Assembly: GCA_014526335.1 (NCBI GenBank)
Contig: JACTAT010000015.1
Location: 2,434,679 to 2,498,678 of the forward strand
DNA: 64,000 nucleotides
Source: Chrysaora quinquecirrha
Lineage: Eukaryota > Cnidaria > Scyphozoa > Semaeostomeae > Pelagiidae
Reading direction: 5' to 3'
Below, piece by piece: positions 46,337-59,700 of this stretch (positions are counted from its first letter, which is position 1; every line of letters begins with the position of its first letter). Below the pieces are notes generated by a model. The model was given only the letters and a program-made list of their open reading frames with translations, made no database searches and was not told where the DNA came from. Position numbers and translations under genes: made by a program.

Positions 46337-49300
46337 TGCAAAAGGCAGTAGTTCCCTAGTATAATTCTGTACCAGTATATGTCAGGTAAAAGATTACCCC
46401 CTCTATGTCCACGCAGGACGAACTGCACAAGGCAGTACCTTAAATTCCTTATGTATCAGTATTTGTCAGGTGAAAGATTACCCCCTCTATGTCCACGCAG
46501 GACGAACTGCTCGAGGCAGTACCTTAAATTCCTTATGTATCAGTATTTGTCAGGTGAAAGATTACCCCCTCTATGTCCACGCAGGACGAACTGCTCGAGG
46601 CAGTACCTTAAATTCCTTATGTATCAGTATTTGTCAGGTGAAAGATTACCCCCTCTATGTCCACGCAGGACGAACTGCTCGAGGCAGTACCTTAAATTCC
46701 TTATGTATCAGTATTTGTCAGGTGAAAGATTACCCCCTCTATGTCCACGCAGGACGAACTGCTCGAGGCAGTACCTTAAATTCCTTATGTATCAGTATTT
46801 GTCAGGTGAAAGATTACCCCCTCTATGTCCACGCAGGACGAACTGCTCGAGGCAGTACCTTAAATTCCTTATGTATCAGTATTTGTCAGGTGAAAGATTA
46901 CCCCCTCTATGTCCACGCAGGACGAACTGCTCGAGGCAGTACCTTAAATTCCTTATGTATCAGTATTTGTCAGGTGAAAGATTACCCCCTCTATGTCCAC
47001 GCAGGACGAACTGCTCGAGGCAGTACCTTAAATTCCTTATGTATCAGTATTTGTCAGGTGAAAGATTACCCCCTCTATGTCCACGCAGGACGAACTGCTC
47101 GAGGCAGTACCTTAAATTCCTTATGTATCAGTATTTGTCAGGTGAAAGATTACCCCCTCTATGTCGACGCAGGACGAACTGCTCGGACAGTACCTTAAAT
47201 TCCTTATGTATCAGTATTTGTCAGGTGAAAGATTACCCCCTCTATGTCCACGCAGGACGAACTGCTCGAGGCAGTACCTTAAATTCCTTATGTATCAGTA
47301 TTTGTCAGGTGAAAGATTACCCCCTCTATGTCCACGCAGGACGAACTGCTCGAGGCAGTACCTTAAATTCCTTATGTACCAGTATATGTCATGTAAAAGA
47401 TTACCCCCTCTATGTCCACGCAGGACGAACTGCTCGAGGCAGTACCTTAAATTCCTTATGTATCAGTATTTGTCAGGTGAAAGATTACCCCCTCTATGTC
47501 CACGCAGGACGAACTGCTCGAGGCAGTACCTTAAATTCCTTATGTATCAGTATTTGTCAGGTGAAAGATTACCCCCTCTATGTCCACGCAGGACGAACTG
47601 CTCGAGGCAGTACCTTAAATTCCTTATGTATCAGTATTTGTCAGGTGAAAGATTACCCCCTCTATGTCCACGCAGGACGAACTGCTCGAGGCAGTACCTT
47701 AAATTCCTTATGTACCAGTATATGTCATGTAAAAGATTACCCCCTCTATGTCCACGCAGGACGAACTGCTCGAGGCAGTACCTTAAATTCCTTATGTATC
47801 AGTATATGTCATGTAAAAGATTACCCCCTCTATGTCCACGCAGGACGAACTGCACAAGGCAGTACCTTAAATTCCTTATGTACCAGTATTTGTCATGTAA
47901 AAGATTACCCCCTCTATGTCCACGCAGGACGAACTGCACAAGGCAGTACCTTAAATTCCTTATGTATCAGTATTTGTCAGGTGAAAGATTACCCCCTCTA
48001 TGTCCACGCAGGACGAACTGCTCGAGGCAGTACCTTAAATTTCTTATGTATCAGTATTTGTCAGGTGAAAGATTACCCCCTCTATGTCCACGCAGGACGA
48101 ACTGCTCGAGGCAGTACCTTAAATTCCTTATGTATCAGTATTTGTCAGGTGAAAGATTACCCCCTCTATGTCCACGCAGGACGAACTGCTCGAGGCAGTA
48201 CCTTAAATTTCTTATGTATCAGTATTTGTCAGGTGAAAGATTACCCCCTCTATGTCGACGCAGGACGAACTGCTCGAGGCAGTACCTTAAATTCCTTATG
48301 TATCAGTATTTGTCAGGTGAAAGATTACCCCCTCTATGTCGACGCAGGACGAACTGCTCGGACAGTACCTTAAATTCCTTATGTATCAGTATTTGTCAGG
48401 TGAAAGATTACCCCCTCTATGTCCACGCAGGACGAACTGCTCGAGGCAGTACCTTAAATTTCTTATGTATCAGTATTTGTCAGGTGAAAGATTACCCCCT
48501 CTATGTCGACGCAGGACGAACTGCTCGAGGCAGTACCTTAAATTCCTTATGTATCAGTATTTGTCAGGTGAAAGATTACCCCCTCTATGTCGACGCAGGA
48601 CGAACTGCTCGGACAGTACCTTAAATTCCTTATGTATCAGTATTTGTCAGGTGAAAGATTACCCCCTCTATGTCCACGCAGGACGAACTGCTCGAGGCAG
48701 TACCTTAAATTCCTTATGTATCAGTATTTGTCAGGTGAAAGATTACCCCCTCTATGTCCACGCAGGACGAACTGCTCGAGGCAGTGCCTTAAATTCCTTA
48801 CGTATCAGTATTTGTCAGGTGAAAGATTACCCCCTCTATGTCCACGCAGGACGAACTGCTCGAGGCAGTACCTTAAATTCCTTATGTATCAGTATTTGTC
48901 AGGTGAAAGATTACCCCCTCTATGTCCACGCAGGACGAACTGCTCGAGGCAGTACCTTAAATTCCTTATGTATCAGTATTTGTCAGGTGAAAGATTACCC
49001 CCTCTATGTCCACGCAGGACGAACTGCTCGAGGCAGTACCTTAAATTCCTTATGTATCAGTATTTGTCAGGTGAAAGATTACCCCCTCTATGTCCACGCA
49101 GGACGAACTGCTCGAGGCAGTACCTTAAATTCCTTATGTATCAGTATTTGTCAGGTGAAAGATTACCCCCTCTATGTCCACGCAGGACGAACTGCTCGAG
49201 GCAGTACCTTAAATTCCTTATGTATCAGTATTTGTCAGGTGAAAGATTACCCCCTCTATGTCCACGCAGGACGAACTGCTCGAGGCAGTACCTTAAATTC

Positions 49301-49455
49301 CTTATGTATCAGTATTTGTCAGGTGAAAGATTACCCCCTCTATGTCCACGCAGGACGAACTGCTCGAGGCAGTACCTTAAATTCCTTATGTATCAGTATT
49401 TGTCAGGTGAAAGATTACCCCCTCTATGTCCACGCAGGACGAACTGCTCGAGGCA
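46337..49455 (+). repeat. 84 bp satellite, about 37 copies
   Basis: Near-identical 84 bp units run head to tail, each with CAGTACCTTAAATTCCTTAT, GTCAGGTGAAAGATTACCC and CACGCAGGACGAACTGCTCG. Because 84 is 28 codons, two plus frames stay open for hundreds of codons. Units with one base missing (CTCGGACAG near 47185, 48360 and 48610) switch the frame. Variants (TGTCGACGC, TGTCATGTAAA, TGCACAAGG) recur in clusters, which suggests local block duplications. The array sits inside the 180 bp unit array. I treat it as non-coding. Confidence 0.9.
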
Positions 49456-50439
49456 TAGTATAATATCAGAAAACAGCGGAAAAAGAACTTTTGATAGCCT
49501 GGTAGTCTGCTAGCAAGAATATTACTGAAGACATTTGAGTTTGTGACTTTGGAAAATCAAAGATGAGATTCCTTTAGTTTGAGTTATCTATAATCAAACT
49601 ATGCAAATGAAACAAGTTTTAGAAAGTGATGTACTACAGGAGAAAAAGATAAGAAGATAAGAAGTTGCTACTCCTCCATCTTCGTCAATGGAAGAAAACA
49701 TGATGACGAAAAAAAACTACCAAGCTTGGAGAATAATATGATACTGGAACAAAAAGGCGAGGTTTGAGTTTTGTGATAATATTTATAGTGGAAGAACCTG
49801 ATTCTATAAATGGAAAATTTTGAAAGGAAGAGGAATTTGAGGAAGATAACCAAGAAATAACTAAACCTTCCCCCAGATGTGGTCTAAGGCTCTCAAGCCA
49901 TAGTTTTGCAGCACTGGTTTCCATTCAACTAAAGCCAGTGACATCAAACTTACAGCTACTTACAACTCAATTCAATGTTAATTGAAGCCAGGGTGATATT
50001 AAAGAAAGTAATAGGAATTTTTTAATGTCTGTCTCACGAGTTACTTCAATCTTAATAAATGTACGACATTGGTATCTGACAAGCATCAGTTGAAATGCAT
50101 CGACAAATGAGATACTGAAAGATCAACCAGAACTATAGTATAAGGCAAACGTGTTGCGGGATGAAATTAACACTAAGCAATAATTTTTCTTTTGAATACA
50201 TGTGCCAAACCTAGCTAGGGACTAAAGCGTTGATTGAAGAATAGCAGCCTTAACGTGTAGTCAAGCAGTACTCCTTGCATTTGCTTATGCAATACTTTGA
50301 TATGCTTAACAAATAAAAGGTTCCTTGTATTCGTATCAATGAAATGTCACAGCACGTAATACCGTTGGTCGATTAATGAATAATTTAAGATGAAATCGCT
50401 TATCTGTTTTCCTTGCAAAAGCTCTTTAATTGCTCTCTA
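49456..50439. other. Gene-free stretch downstream of EMC10
   Basis: The left part (to about 49830) holds diverged remnants of the 180 bp unit. The right part is AT-rich and should include the EMC10 3' UTR (minus strand). No other gene was recognised. Confidence 0.4.
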
Positions 50440-53400
50440 CTAGCTTCCTTGTCCTCCTTCTTGGGGATCTTGCTGTCCAGCCATCATGAAGATAAACACC
50501 ACAGGAAGGATATACATCCACTAGAAACAAACAAAATTGCTGTTTGTTAAAAAATGGGGTAAAATAGCAAAAATTAAATTGTAAAACATTACGCCGTACA
50601 GCTGGAACCTCTAAACACGGGGGTAATCTCTAATGCAGGTTGACAGGTATGTTTTTCAACGCAAATTGCCTACAACTTGGTAAAATGTATGCTTAAAATG
50701 TCTTAAAACTAGGAAAGGAATCAAATTTCCATAACATTTGGTACACAAATGCATTCTTAAATCATAAAACAGGATGCCATAATGTGTACCTTAAAAGTAG
50801 GTTGGTTCGTGAAAACTTGGGGCACATTCATGTACATTTCACAGGTAAGTACCCCGAGCCCCTAAACTGCAATCGTCCCATAAAATGTTCAGCTGGGTTT
50901 GTCGCGTAACCAAACAATAAATAGTATTCTAATGTAGTTTAATGGGCTTGTTTCAACCCGTTCTCTTGCAAAATAATACCGCAGCCATCGCAACAGGTAT
51001 TAGTAGGCATTTCAATTTAAAAAGAAAGCAGCGAAGCCCTCCTAGTGCGATCAGAAACTGCAACTACAATGCCCCCTGTGGTATCATCATGGCGGTCAAT
51101 AGAAGCATGCCAACAGCATTCTTTCTGTACCTTACAGCCATACAGAAACTATGGGCAAACACTTGCGAATATTGGGAATGTGCTAAACAATTGTTTACCC
51201 CTGGCCAAACATTTTGTCAAACATTCGTGATTTGCCAACACGATACATTTGACGGTTTGCTCACGTTTTTTGACAAGCAGAATTTCAAACTTCAAAAACA
51301 TGCTCTGCTTGTCACTAGAAAACAATGGTTGTCGAGCAATGTCTGGCGACGTGGCTCAACGGTAAACACTTTGTTTGAAAAGCAAATTCTAATTGTTTGA
51401 CGAACAATGTTTGATTGTTGGGCCAGGGTCTTACATAAAATTAATTTAAGAAGGTTAACTTACATATTTCCCAAAGAACGAACGATTGTCTTTGTCTTTT
51501 CCTGCTAATTTTTCAGCTTCTTCTTTTTCAATTCTTCTGATAAAAGCTTGGGTTTCTGGCCTGGAAAAAACGTAGGATAGTATCAATTACACGGCTTAAA
51601 TCTAGAAATCGTTTGAACAAAATTCCAGTGTCCACAATTACAAAGGTCTTAAGACAAGACGTTTTGATAGGAAAATTCTGTAATATCGTAACTCCTCGAA
51701 TAAGCCCTCCCGCATCTTTCAACTCATTAAAACACTGAAACAGCTAGTGTTATGACATGTTTTGCTAGCAATTCAACCGATAATATAATCTATTGAGTGT
51801 TGGCAAGCAGCTGATTTTGATAACAGAACAAAGATAAGTTATCCTTTTTTCTTTCTGCTAGTCCGTCAAAAACACACTAGAACTATTAAACTTTAGAATA
51901 AGCCCCCCTTTACAATGAGCCCCCCTTCGAATAAGCCCCACCAAAAAAATCATTTTTGCAAATAAGCCAGGCCTCTCCGTGAGAATTTTAGAGGATGCGT
52001 GGAAGATCGCGCACCTCGATATATTTAGGTGCCCGTTTTTTAGAAACGGCGATTTTGACATATTCTCGCATTGACGCATTATTTGACTATTTTAGAAGAT
52101 ATTTTTAACAAATGACCCAGTTCATCTAAACAGTTACAATTAATCAGTTTCAACATCACACAGAGAATCAGAAGAATTGGGATTCGATGATGAAAAATCG
52201 ACGAGAATTATTCCTAAAAGTTTCTTCGAATCGTTTTTTCTTGTCGCTTCTCCACGCTTGAGATTCAACGCCTGCAGCATGACGACACCGAATAAGACCA
52301 GATTTTCTTCGTTTTTGCAAATAAAGCTTAACTGTAGGAGATATTATACAAAGAACTCGGGTATCACTACGCAAACCATGTAAACACACAACGCAGATGA
52401 TTAACATCATCAATCTATCAGCGGTTGGATTGTTTTTATTCAATGACAGCCACTAAATATCAATTATGTGATTAGCAGAATCAAGATATTTTTTATTCAA
52501 AGATCACTAAAAAATTTTGAGAAGCGTGATTTTAAGGAATCACAAGAAACGAGGTGCGTGAAATTACGCGCGTCTTGACCAGACGAGGAGCGTGTGGAGG
52601 CGCGCGCGCGCGATCGCGCACCTTAAACTGAGAGGACTGATAAGCCCTTGGGGGCTTATTCGAGGATTTACGGTAATGCACCAAACTCAACTTACCCAGC
52701 ACCGGGCGACTGTAGCTGCACATTCACAGTAGTATTGAATGTTCTGGAAGCGTCCTAAAAATACAAGATCTACAATTAAAAGGCGTCTCTATAAATGGCT
52801 CCAATCGTTATATAAGATTTCAGAAACGATAACAAAGTTCATAATACACACAACTCAAGCACTTTGTTAAAGAAATAGACGCTTTTTAACAATTAATTCT
52901 CGTAGAAGTTTTCGCTATCAATGTATCATTACTGTTTACCGAAACACAAAAACTAATTACCAGTTTCAATTCAATATCTTCCAAATTTTGAGGACATTCT
53001 TTCTTTTCTGTTCGTAAGCTTATTCCAATGACATTCCCTACAAATGAATAAGAAACTTTTAGAAGCCCACAAGTGAAGGTGAGTGAAATGGTGTATTAAG
53101 CGCCAGTGATTAGGATCTCAGTATTGGTTAACTAATCGAGACATTGACCCTCACTGTGACACTACCGTAGCTGGGGCCTACCCCAGAACTTGCTGAGCTT
53201 CTGACACCACAAGCCAGCAGGATTAGACCACCACGTCACAGTATCTTCCCAGTGCCCAGTTAATCTGGGTAGCATGGCCCAGTTGTCAATGATAGCCTAA
53301 TAACAGCGTTCGAAAAATAGTTTGGTCAATAAATTTTGCCTTTACAATTTTGGATATTGTTGGGCATAAATAGGTCTTGATGCTAACCCCAGGCAAGTTA

Positions 53401-56400
53401 GAGACAAGTAGCAGACGTGTCTGATGGGCGGCTAACACCACAGTGCTATTTGCTTGCAATTTGCTTGCAACTCTACTGGCATGTGACTTGCATGCAAGGA
53501 TTTCATAGTGTCAAGGCTCTTTAATTGACATCTTTTTCCTCTTTTTCATCGGATAACTGGGCGTGTAAGACCAAAACTTTATGAGACACTTCATAAAGTT
53601 TTCCTTGCAAACATGATCGTCAAAAGAGTCAGCAACTCCACAATTTAAATTTAAAGACACTTTACAGACCCTTTTTACCTGGTAAAATCCTCACATGTCA
53701 TTAGTAAAATTATGTTATGAGCTATAGGGCTCAATTAGGTGCTATGGGGCCCAGATTAAATATGCATGGTGCTTAAGAAGGCTCAAATGGGAGGAGAGCC
53801 TTGGGCTGTATGGCTTGGAGCATTACTCTGTGATTTCAATGAGCTATATAGTGCGGTACAAACGTCTTTGGCTCTCTGATCATATAGAATAGCTTAGAAT
53901 CCAATCAACTGTTGTATGCCACTGGTGGAAAAAGCTATCTTAGTGTTCGCCATTCATGAAAAATGTATCTGATTGTGAATATCAAGAAGTTAAACAATAC
54001 AAAGGAAAACACATCATGATGAACAAAGAACTTTTTCGTTACCTGAGTTGTCGATTGAAACTGTTATGATCTCTGCTAGATTTGAATGAAGTAGATGACA
54101 CTAAAATAAAAAACAAGAACATTTTAAAATCAAAATTAAGAGGTGGAAACATTAACACCATTGAAAGCTTTTTACATTGTAGCAAGCCTATTTACATCTA
54201 CACCTAAATTAACGGAAACCTCTGTAACAATGGACAAATATTTCTTTTCCAAAGGTAATCTTGCTGTAAAAACAAACCTCCATACAATACAGTGGAAACC
54301 TAATACATCATTGGTCTCACAGGTGTCAGTTGTTTGAGGGATCTGGATCCAATGTAAACTACAATATATTTTAGTGACTGTATTTGTACATCACCATACA
54401 TTTTTATTGAATACTCACTGCTTTGACAAAGGTAGAAACGTATGCAGCATCTTCTTTATCAAGTGATTCTCCTATTTTAGCAGGAGAACGAATTCTATAG
54501 ATGCCATCATTCCTGACTAGCTCCTAAAATAAAGAAAAGAATGCTATGGAATATGATAAGAAGCCAAGTCTAAAGCCTGATTTCCACATAGTTGCTGAAG
54601 GTTATTGATGGTCTTTTGCAGTGACTGCAAGTAACAGTAGATCACTTAGGATTTCTGAAACAGGGATATTTCAATTAAGTCTTTTAAAAGCCCTGATGGA
54701 AGTAGACAAGGTACTCTTGCATACATGATCATGCCTGGTCAAGGGAAACAAGCCCAAGGAAACCCAAGGAGGTCTTGGTTAACCAACATAGAATATTGAA
54801 CTGAAAAGACATGCAATCACGACATGACATGACATGACATGATGGTCTTCAAGATTCAATGACTTCCACTATTTGAAACCAATGTTGTAAAACAAAGTCA
54901 GTTCAGGAATACGAGTGTTTGACAACATCTGTCTCAGTCACCCTCAACCATGTATTGAGTTTTGATACCCTATATATGCCCCAGAAGATTTTACCTTATG
55001 TTTCCATATAGAAACTGATGGCAGTGGAACAGCAACCATCAGTGAGGCAATGAAAACCAGGCTTAGGGGCCATGTACAGTTGGTTCAAGTTTGGAAAACC
55101 TGCAAATTTTAGAGGATTAAGGCAATTAGCCCACCAAGGTTTGCTAGCTTACAACTGTACATGGTACGCTTTTGTCAAGGCCAAAATGGCACTAAGTTGA
55201 ACATCTTGGGAGGTGCTCAACATGCTCATTTTCATCCATTTCTGTCATCATAAAATAACAATGTCTCTGGGGTAGAAATACATCTGTAAATCAAATACTT
55301 GAGCAGATTTATCCCTTACCTCAAGCTTTTCATATTCTTCTTTTGTTAATGAAACCTCCCTTGCTAAAGATGCTGTTGAACTTCTTAATGTTTTAAAAAT
55401 GATGGATCCTCTGGATGAAAATTTCGAATCATCTCCTGAAAAATGAAACAAAACGTTTTAAAACATAACTGCATAAAGTTTGACCAGCATTTATAGTGTG
55501 CATCCTTAGGTATTAAGATTATTTGACAATAGATTCTCATCCAGGCGATGGCATCAAGCATTAAGCAGAACTACAATTGGTCAGCCTGGGGGACCTATTT
55601 CCCGTTTTCCTGACTAGATCCCCTAAGGTAGAGAACCCTGCAACCCCTCTTTTGAAAGCCCAATGTCTGTAGATTACTAAAATCTTGGGCTTGTTTGTTA
55701 CAATTTTTGCATTCTTAAAAATATTACAAAGTAATTCGACTCGCGGAACTACAATCGATCATCCTGGGAGACCTATTTCCCGTTTTCCTTAATAGACCCG
55801 CTAACCCCACAACCCCTCATCTGAAAGCCCAATGTTTGTAGATAGATCATTTAGGTAGAAACATTTCTTGAAATCACAAGATATCAATTTTTCGATGCAA
55901 AAATCGTATAAAGCACCCAAAAATTACTCTAGGTGCAAAGTTTTACTATTTAATCGCTTGTATAATCGATTTTACAAGCGTTCAAAGTTCACAATTTTAT
56001 AATGGCTTTGACCGTGTGGGGTAAAAATTTCCACCAAGTTCATTTTTTTTGGTCAAAGCCTTTATGAAATCAGAAACTTTGAATGCTAAAAAAATTAATA
56101 ACACAAGGGCTAGGACAGTGAAACTTTGTACCTAGACTAAGTTTTGGCTGCTTTATAAGATTTTCATATCAAAACTCGATATCATGTGATTTTGAAAAAT
56201 TGTAATGCTGTCTGACGTCATACCGAAATGATCTTATTGAATAATTGGTTCCCTCTAGGAACATAAATCATTCACTCGGGTATATATTTTACCTGTTCCA
56301 AATGCATGTTGTAGTGGAAGGCTAAAACTGGAATGTGATTTAACATCTGCATCTTCTTCATTCTAGAATAACAAATAATAAAAATCATAAGAAAAAAGCA

Positions 56401-56614
56401 AGAGCAGCAACAGAGGAGGCAAAGAAGAAAGGCGGTCAAACCAGAGCCAAAGCTGGCCAAAGCTAAGCACAAACCCCTTTTCCCTTTAGAATAAAAAGCC
56501 TCAGTGATTTTAACAGTTTCTCAAGTCTACTAGATAATTACTCACTCTTTTTGCTAATAGCTGACAACCAAAACTAGAAAGAAGCAGAAGGAGAAACGCT
56601 TCTTTGCCCTTCAT
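50440..56614 (-). CDS. EMC10: ER membrane protein complex subunit 10
   Basis: Minus-strand exons: 56614-56546, 56362-56293, 55435-55320, 54523-54419, 54100-54043, 53037-52961, 52754-52696, 51560-51464, 50520-50440 (TAG). All introns are GT-AG with matching phases; 732 nt give 243 residues (human EMC10 is about 262). The signal peptide is MKGKEAFLLLLLSSFGCQLL. The lumenal domain follows: SFSLPLQHAFG, FSSRGSIIFKTL, YRIRSP, DAAYVSTFVKACHLLHSNL, ITVSIDNSGNVIGISL and VNVQLQSPGAGPETQAFIRR. Then come a charged helix, one membrane segment (WMYILPVVFIFMMAG) and a short Gly/Gln tail. The exon-by-exon match to EMC10 is strong. EMC inserts tail-anchored and multipass proteins into the ER membrane, and EMC10 is its lumenal-side subunit. 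The gene is head to head with ZDHHC17, 140 bp between start codons. Confidence 0.93.
51200..51433. mobile_element. MITE, CCCTGGCCAAACGATCAAACA family
   Basis: The left end CCCTGGCCAAACATTTTGTC and the right end TGTTTGATTGTTGGGCCAGGG are inverted relatives. It lies in the last EMC10 intron, its right end about 30 bp from the 51464-51560 exon. Confidence 0.55.
51681..52675. mobile_element. 1 kb element with CTCGAATAAGCCC inverted ends
   Basis: CTCCTCGAATAAGCCCTCC near 51690 is mirrored by GGGGCTTATTCGAGGATTTA ending at about 52675. Further AATAAGCCCC words lie inside at 51895-51945. A GCGCGC run lies near 52600. It fills the EMC10 intron between exons 7 and 8, and its end is only about 20 bp from exon 7. 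No transposase was recognised. Confidence 0.5.
53073..53248 (-). mobile_element. tRNA-like SINE (family 1), copy 5
   Basis: This minus-strand family 1 copy starts at the left with AGTGAAGGTGAG and ends near ACAGTATCTTCC. It lies in EMC10 intron 5, about 35 bp from the 52961-53037 exon. Confidence 0.55.
53760..53975 (+). mobile_element. tRNA-like SINE (family 2) copy
   Basis: Landmarks are ATGGTGCTTAAGAAGGCTC, GGAGGAGAGCC, TGAGCTATATAG and CTTTGGCTCTCTGATCAT. It lies in EMC10 intron 5. Confidence 0.45.
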
Positions 56615-56754
56615 TTTGGCTTTATAAGTGTTGAAAAACTGAGAGGAACTCGCGCATGGAGGTGAACAAAGGGCGCAGATAAACAAAGGTGGGAGATACT
56701 ACAATACAAGAGCGCTGCGAAGGAGGAGAAGGAAATGCATCAAGTTTTGTGAAA
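56615..56754. promoter_or_regulatory. Putative bidirectional promoter, EMC10 / ZDHHC17
   Basis: Only 140 bp separate the two divergent start codons, so both promoters and both 5' UTRs must share this interval (or begin inside the opposite gene). It has no obvious TATA box, as is usual for divergent housekeeping gene pairs. The role is inferred from gene arrangement. Confidence 0.6.
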
Positions 56755-59700
56755 ATGGCGGATGGAGAGGTGGATCCTGGCTGTGGGCCTGTTCTACAAA
56801 CACATGAAACCCAGGTGAATTAGATCGTATTTGTCGTAGAGTTTTTAGGTCAAATAGTTAACTAACATATTGTTATGATAAGCTAACAAAAGTGGATCAG
56901 ATCGCTCACCCAACCATAGTGATCTTCACGTAAATTTGAGAGTATTTTAGGCCAAAAATAATGCCAAAGAAGTTAAGCTTTTAACATTATTTTTCCATCT
57001 ACAGGAGGCAAAGCCCCAGACTGGAAAACATGCAAGTTTTGGCCTAGGCGTAGTTGCGACAAAATTGAAAAAACAATAGATTAATTAACATAACAATAGG
57101 TGAAACAATAGGAGAGGTGCGAGCGTAGTTGCGAGTGCAAGCATGTTTTCCAACCAGGAAACTATTGCATACAGATGACAATTCTGGTTTTGGCTACATG
57201 ATTAGCAGAACTACGAGAAGCAGAAACAGTGAAAATGCCAAGAGAAACTGAAAACAACATGGCTATCTAGAATGAAAGAACAACTGTGGAAGTGATGGTA
57301 TCCAAAGTGCATGCAAGTGAACAGACCCATAGAAGGTGGCAACAGCTATGTTTAAGCCACAATGGGCAGAAGTGCCCAGAAAGTAATGATGATCATCATC
57401 ATATTATGCAGCAAGGGGTTTTGAAGACAATGAGCTGTCTTTGATGTAGAATAACTATGCTCTAAAATTTGATATTATTTTCTAGGCATCTCAATATGGC
57501 ATACTTGAAAGATGCAAACAACTGGTTGAAGAAGAAGGCATTGATGTCAGGGTTCCTGATGTTGAAAATGTTACAATGCTGCATTGGGCTTCAATTAATA
57601 ATAAGATACCAGTTATGGAGTATGTTTCCATTGATTTCCTTGGTTCTGTACACTAAATGGGTTTCAGTTGCAAATACTTTGATGCAAATATTGCAAAACT
57701 GGGCCACTGTTTCAATATGTTGCGGACATTTTTATGGCTTTCGAAATTGTCCATGTATCAGAATTTGCAGACTTGGCAAATTCAAAAAATGAAAAGCCAA
57801 AGCGATTGGAATGATGAAAATGGGTTACCTTGATACCCATGAAATTCTTTCACGTTTCCCAAAATTATTTTTGGTTATTTTCACTATAAATACCCCTAAC
57901 CCCCCAAAAATGGCAGGGTGGGCTAAGATAAAACGGCATGATTCTCTGTAGAAGAAACCAGCTTCAAAATCAATCAGTCTAGAAGCTAGCAAAATGTAAT
58001 ATTTTTATAAGACACTTAAAAAGAAAGGGGTACCAAATTAAATGAAAAGTTTATGAATACACCCTTAATTAGATGCTTATTAAATATCCCATCTTGAATT
58101 TCAGGTATTTCATCTCAAAAGGAGCTGTAGTTGATCAGAAAGGTGGAAATCTAAATGCAACACCATTGCACTGGGCTGTAAGGTGAGAGCATACCTGTCA
58201 TTCTTAAATGCCTTAAGCAAATGGTTTGAATATGACTTATGAGGGTAGACTGAAAAAACACCCCTGGAAAAACCCGGAGTCTTGAATATGAGGGACCCCC
58301 CTTTACCCACCATTTTCATGTTTTGTTTTCTTTTTCAGGCAAGGACATATTGATGCAGTTGTTACCCTGATGAAGCATGGAGCTGATCCTTCATTAGAAG
58401 ATTCAGAAGGTCTGCTGTTAATATCTACCTTTAGAAAAATTGCCTTTTATTCCATTTGACAAAGCTACAGAGCATTTCTTGTATATACACCTTTCTTAAA
58501 ATTTAGTCATAGAGAAATTTCGACCTCAGAATCGAATTCAGCACTTTCTTTTTAGTGTTGAGGCAAAGTTTTATGCTTCTTGTCCTTACGATATTGATTT
58601 TATAGGTGTTACAAGTTTAAAATTTTATAAAACTTTGACCGTGAAAGATCACTGAGGGTGAAATTTTACAACCTCGGTCTTTTTCCATGGTCAAATCTCT
58701 TAACTGTTCTAACTTTTAATCACTATAGAATCTGCCTCAACGCAAGAATAAAGGTGCTGAATTCGAATCTGAAGTGGAAATGTTTCTACAACTTAATTCT
58801 CAATTTTTTTGAAAACGAGGCCCTTAGTTGAAAAGGTGCATTATCATGAAGTTAGCTATTAAGTAAGAATTTCAATGTTTGACGGGTAACTAAAAGCACA
58901 TTGGTTGAGGTGCTTTGGGTATGAAAATGCACAAAAGAATAAGCAGGGCTGTTAGATTTCTAAGATTCAGTTGAAAATAACATAGCATGTCTTCAAATAA
59001 GCCCTGCTACAATTACTATGACTATCAGTCTAAAAACGTTTGTGGTGAAGGCCAGCCATATTTCAACTCAAGTCAAAGTAAAATCAGATGGTACAGGACT
59101 TTGAAACTCGCTTCGTATGTAATGATAATTAAAATGAAATTGAAACCCGAAGTTTCAATCTCTTGCCTTATAGGATGTAGTGGATTGCATCTGGCTGCAC
59201 AGTTTGGACATACCTCAGTAGTGGCCTATCTGCTTGCTAAAGGAATGGTAAGAATGTTAAACTGCTTCAGATGTGTTTGTTCGTTTCAGTGGAACGTACC
59301 TTGTCTAATGCAAGCGTGTGTATATTATTTGCTCCGATCCATTAAACAGAAACACCTCTGATGTAATTAGGTTAAATAAACTTAAAACTGTTAATCGACA
59401 ACATGATACAAGGAGACTTTTAGTAGTATATCCTTACAGGAGAGGCTGAACATAGCCAAAACACGAAGTCAAACGCGAGGAGACCCTTGCGTTGTATGAC
59501 TGGGAGATTTACTCGATGATTTCATAGAGCTCTTTTTCTCAGTGGAAACGTCGTTGGCTCTCTTATCGTGCAGTCCAGTTTCAAATCTCTCGGACTATGG
59601 TTTGCTACTTGTGGAAAATCTATCCTAGTGTTTTGCCATTCATTACAAATATATACAAATACGTATGGTGCTGAAGAAGGCCCAGCATAGACGAAACATA

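Noticed and set aside
46379..48624. ORFs of 487-664 codons in a repetitive 28-residue pattern
   Set aside because: They follow directly from an 84 bp satellite. A second plus frame is equally open, one-base deletions switch frames, and there is no start context or splice support.
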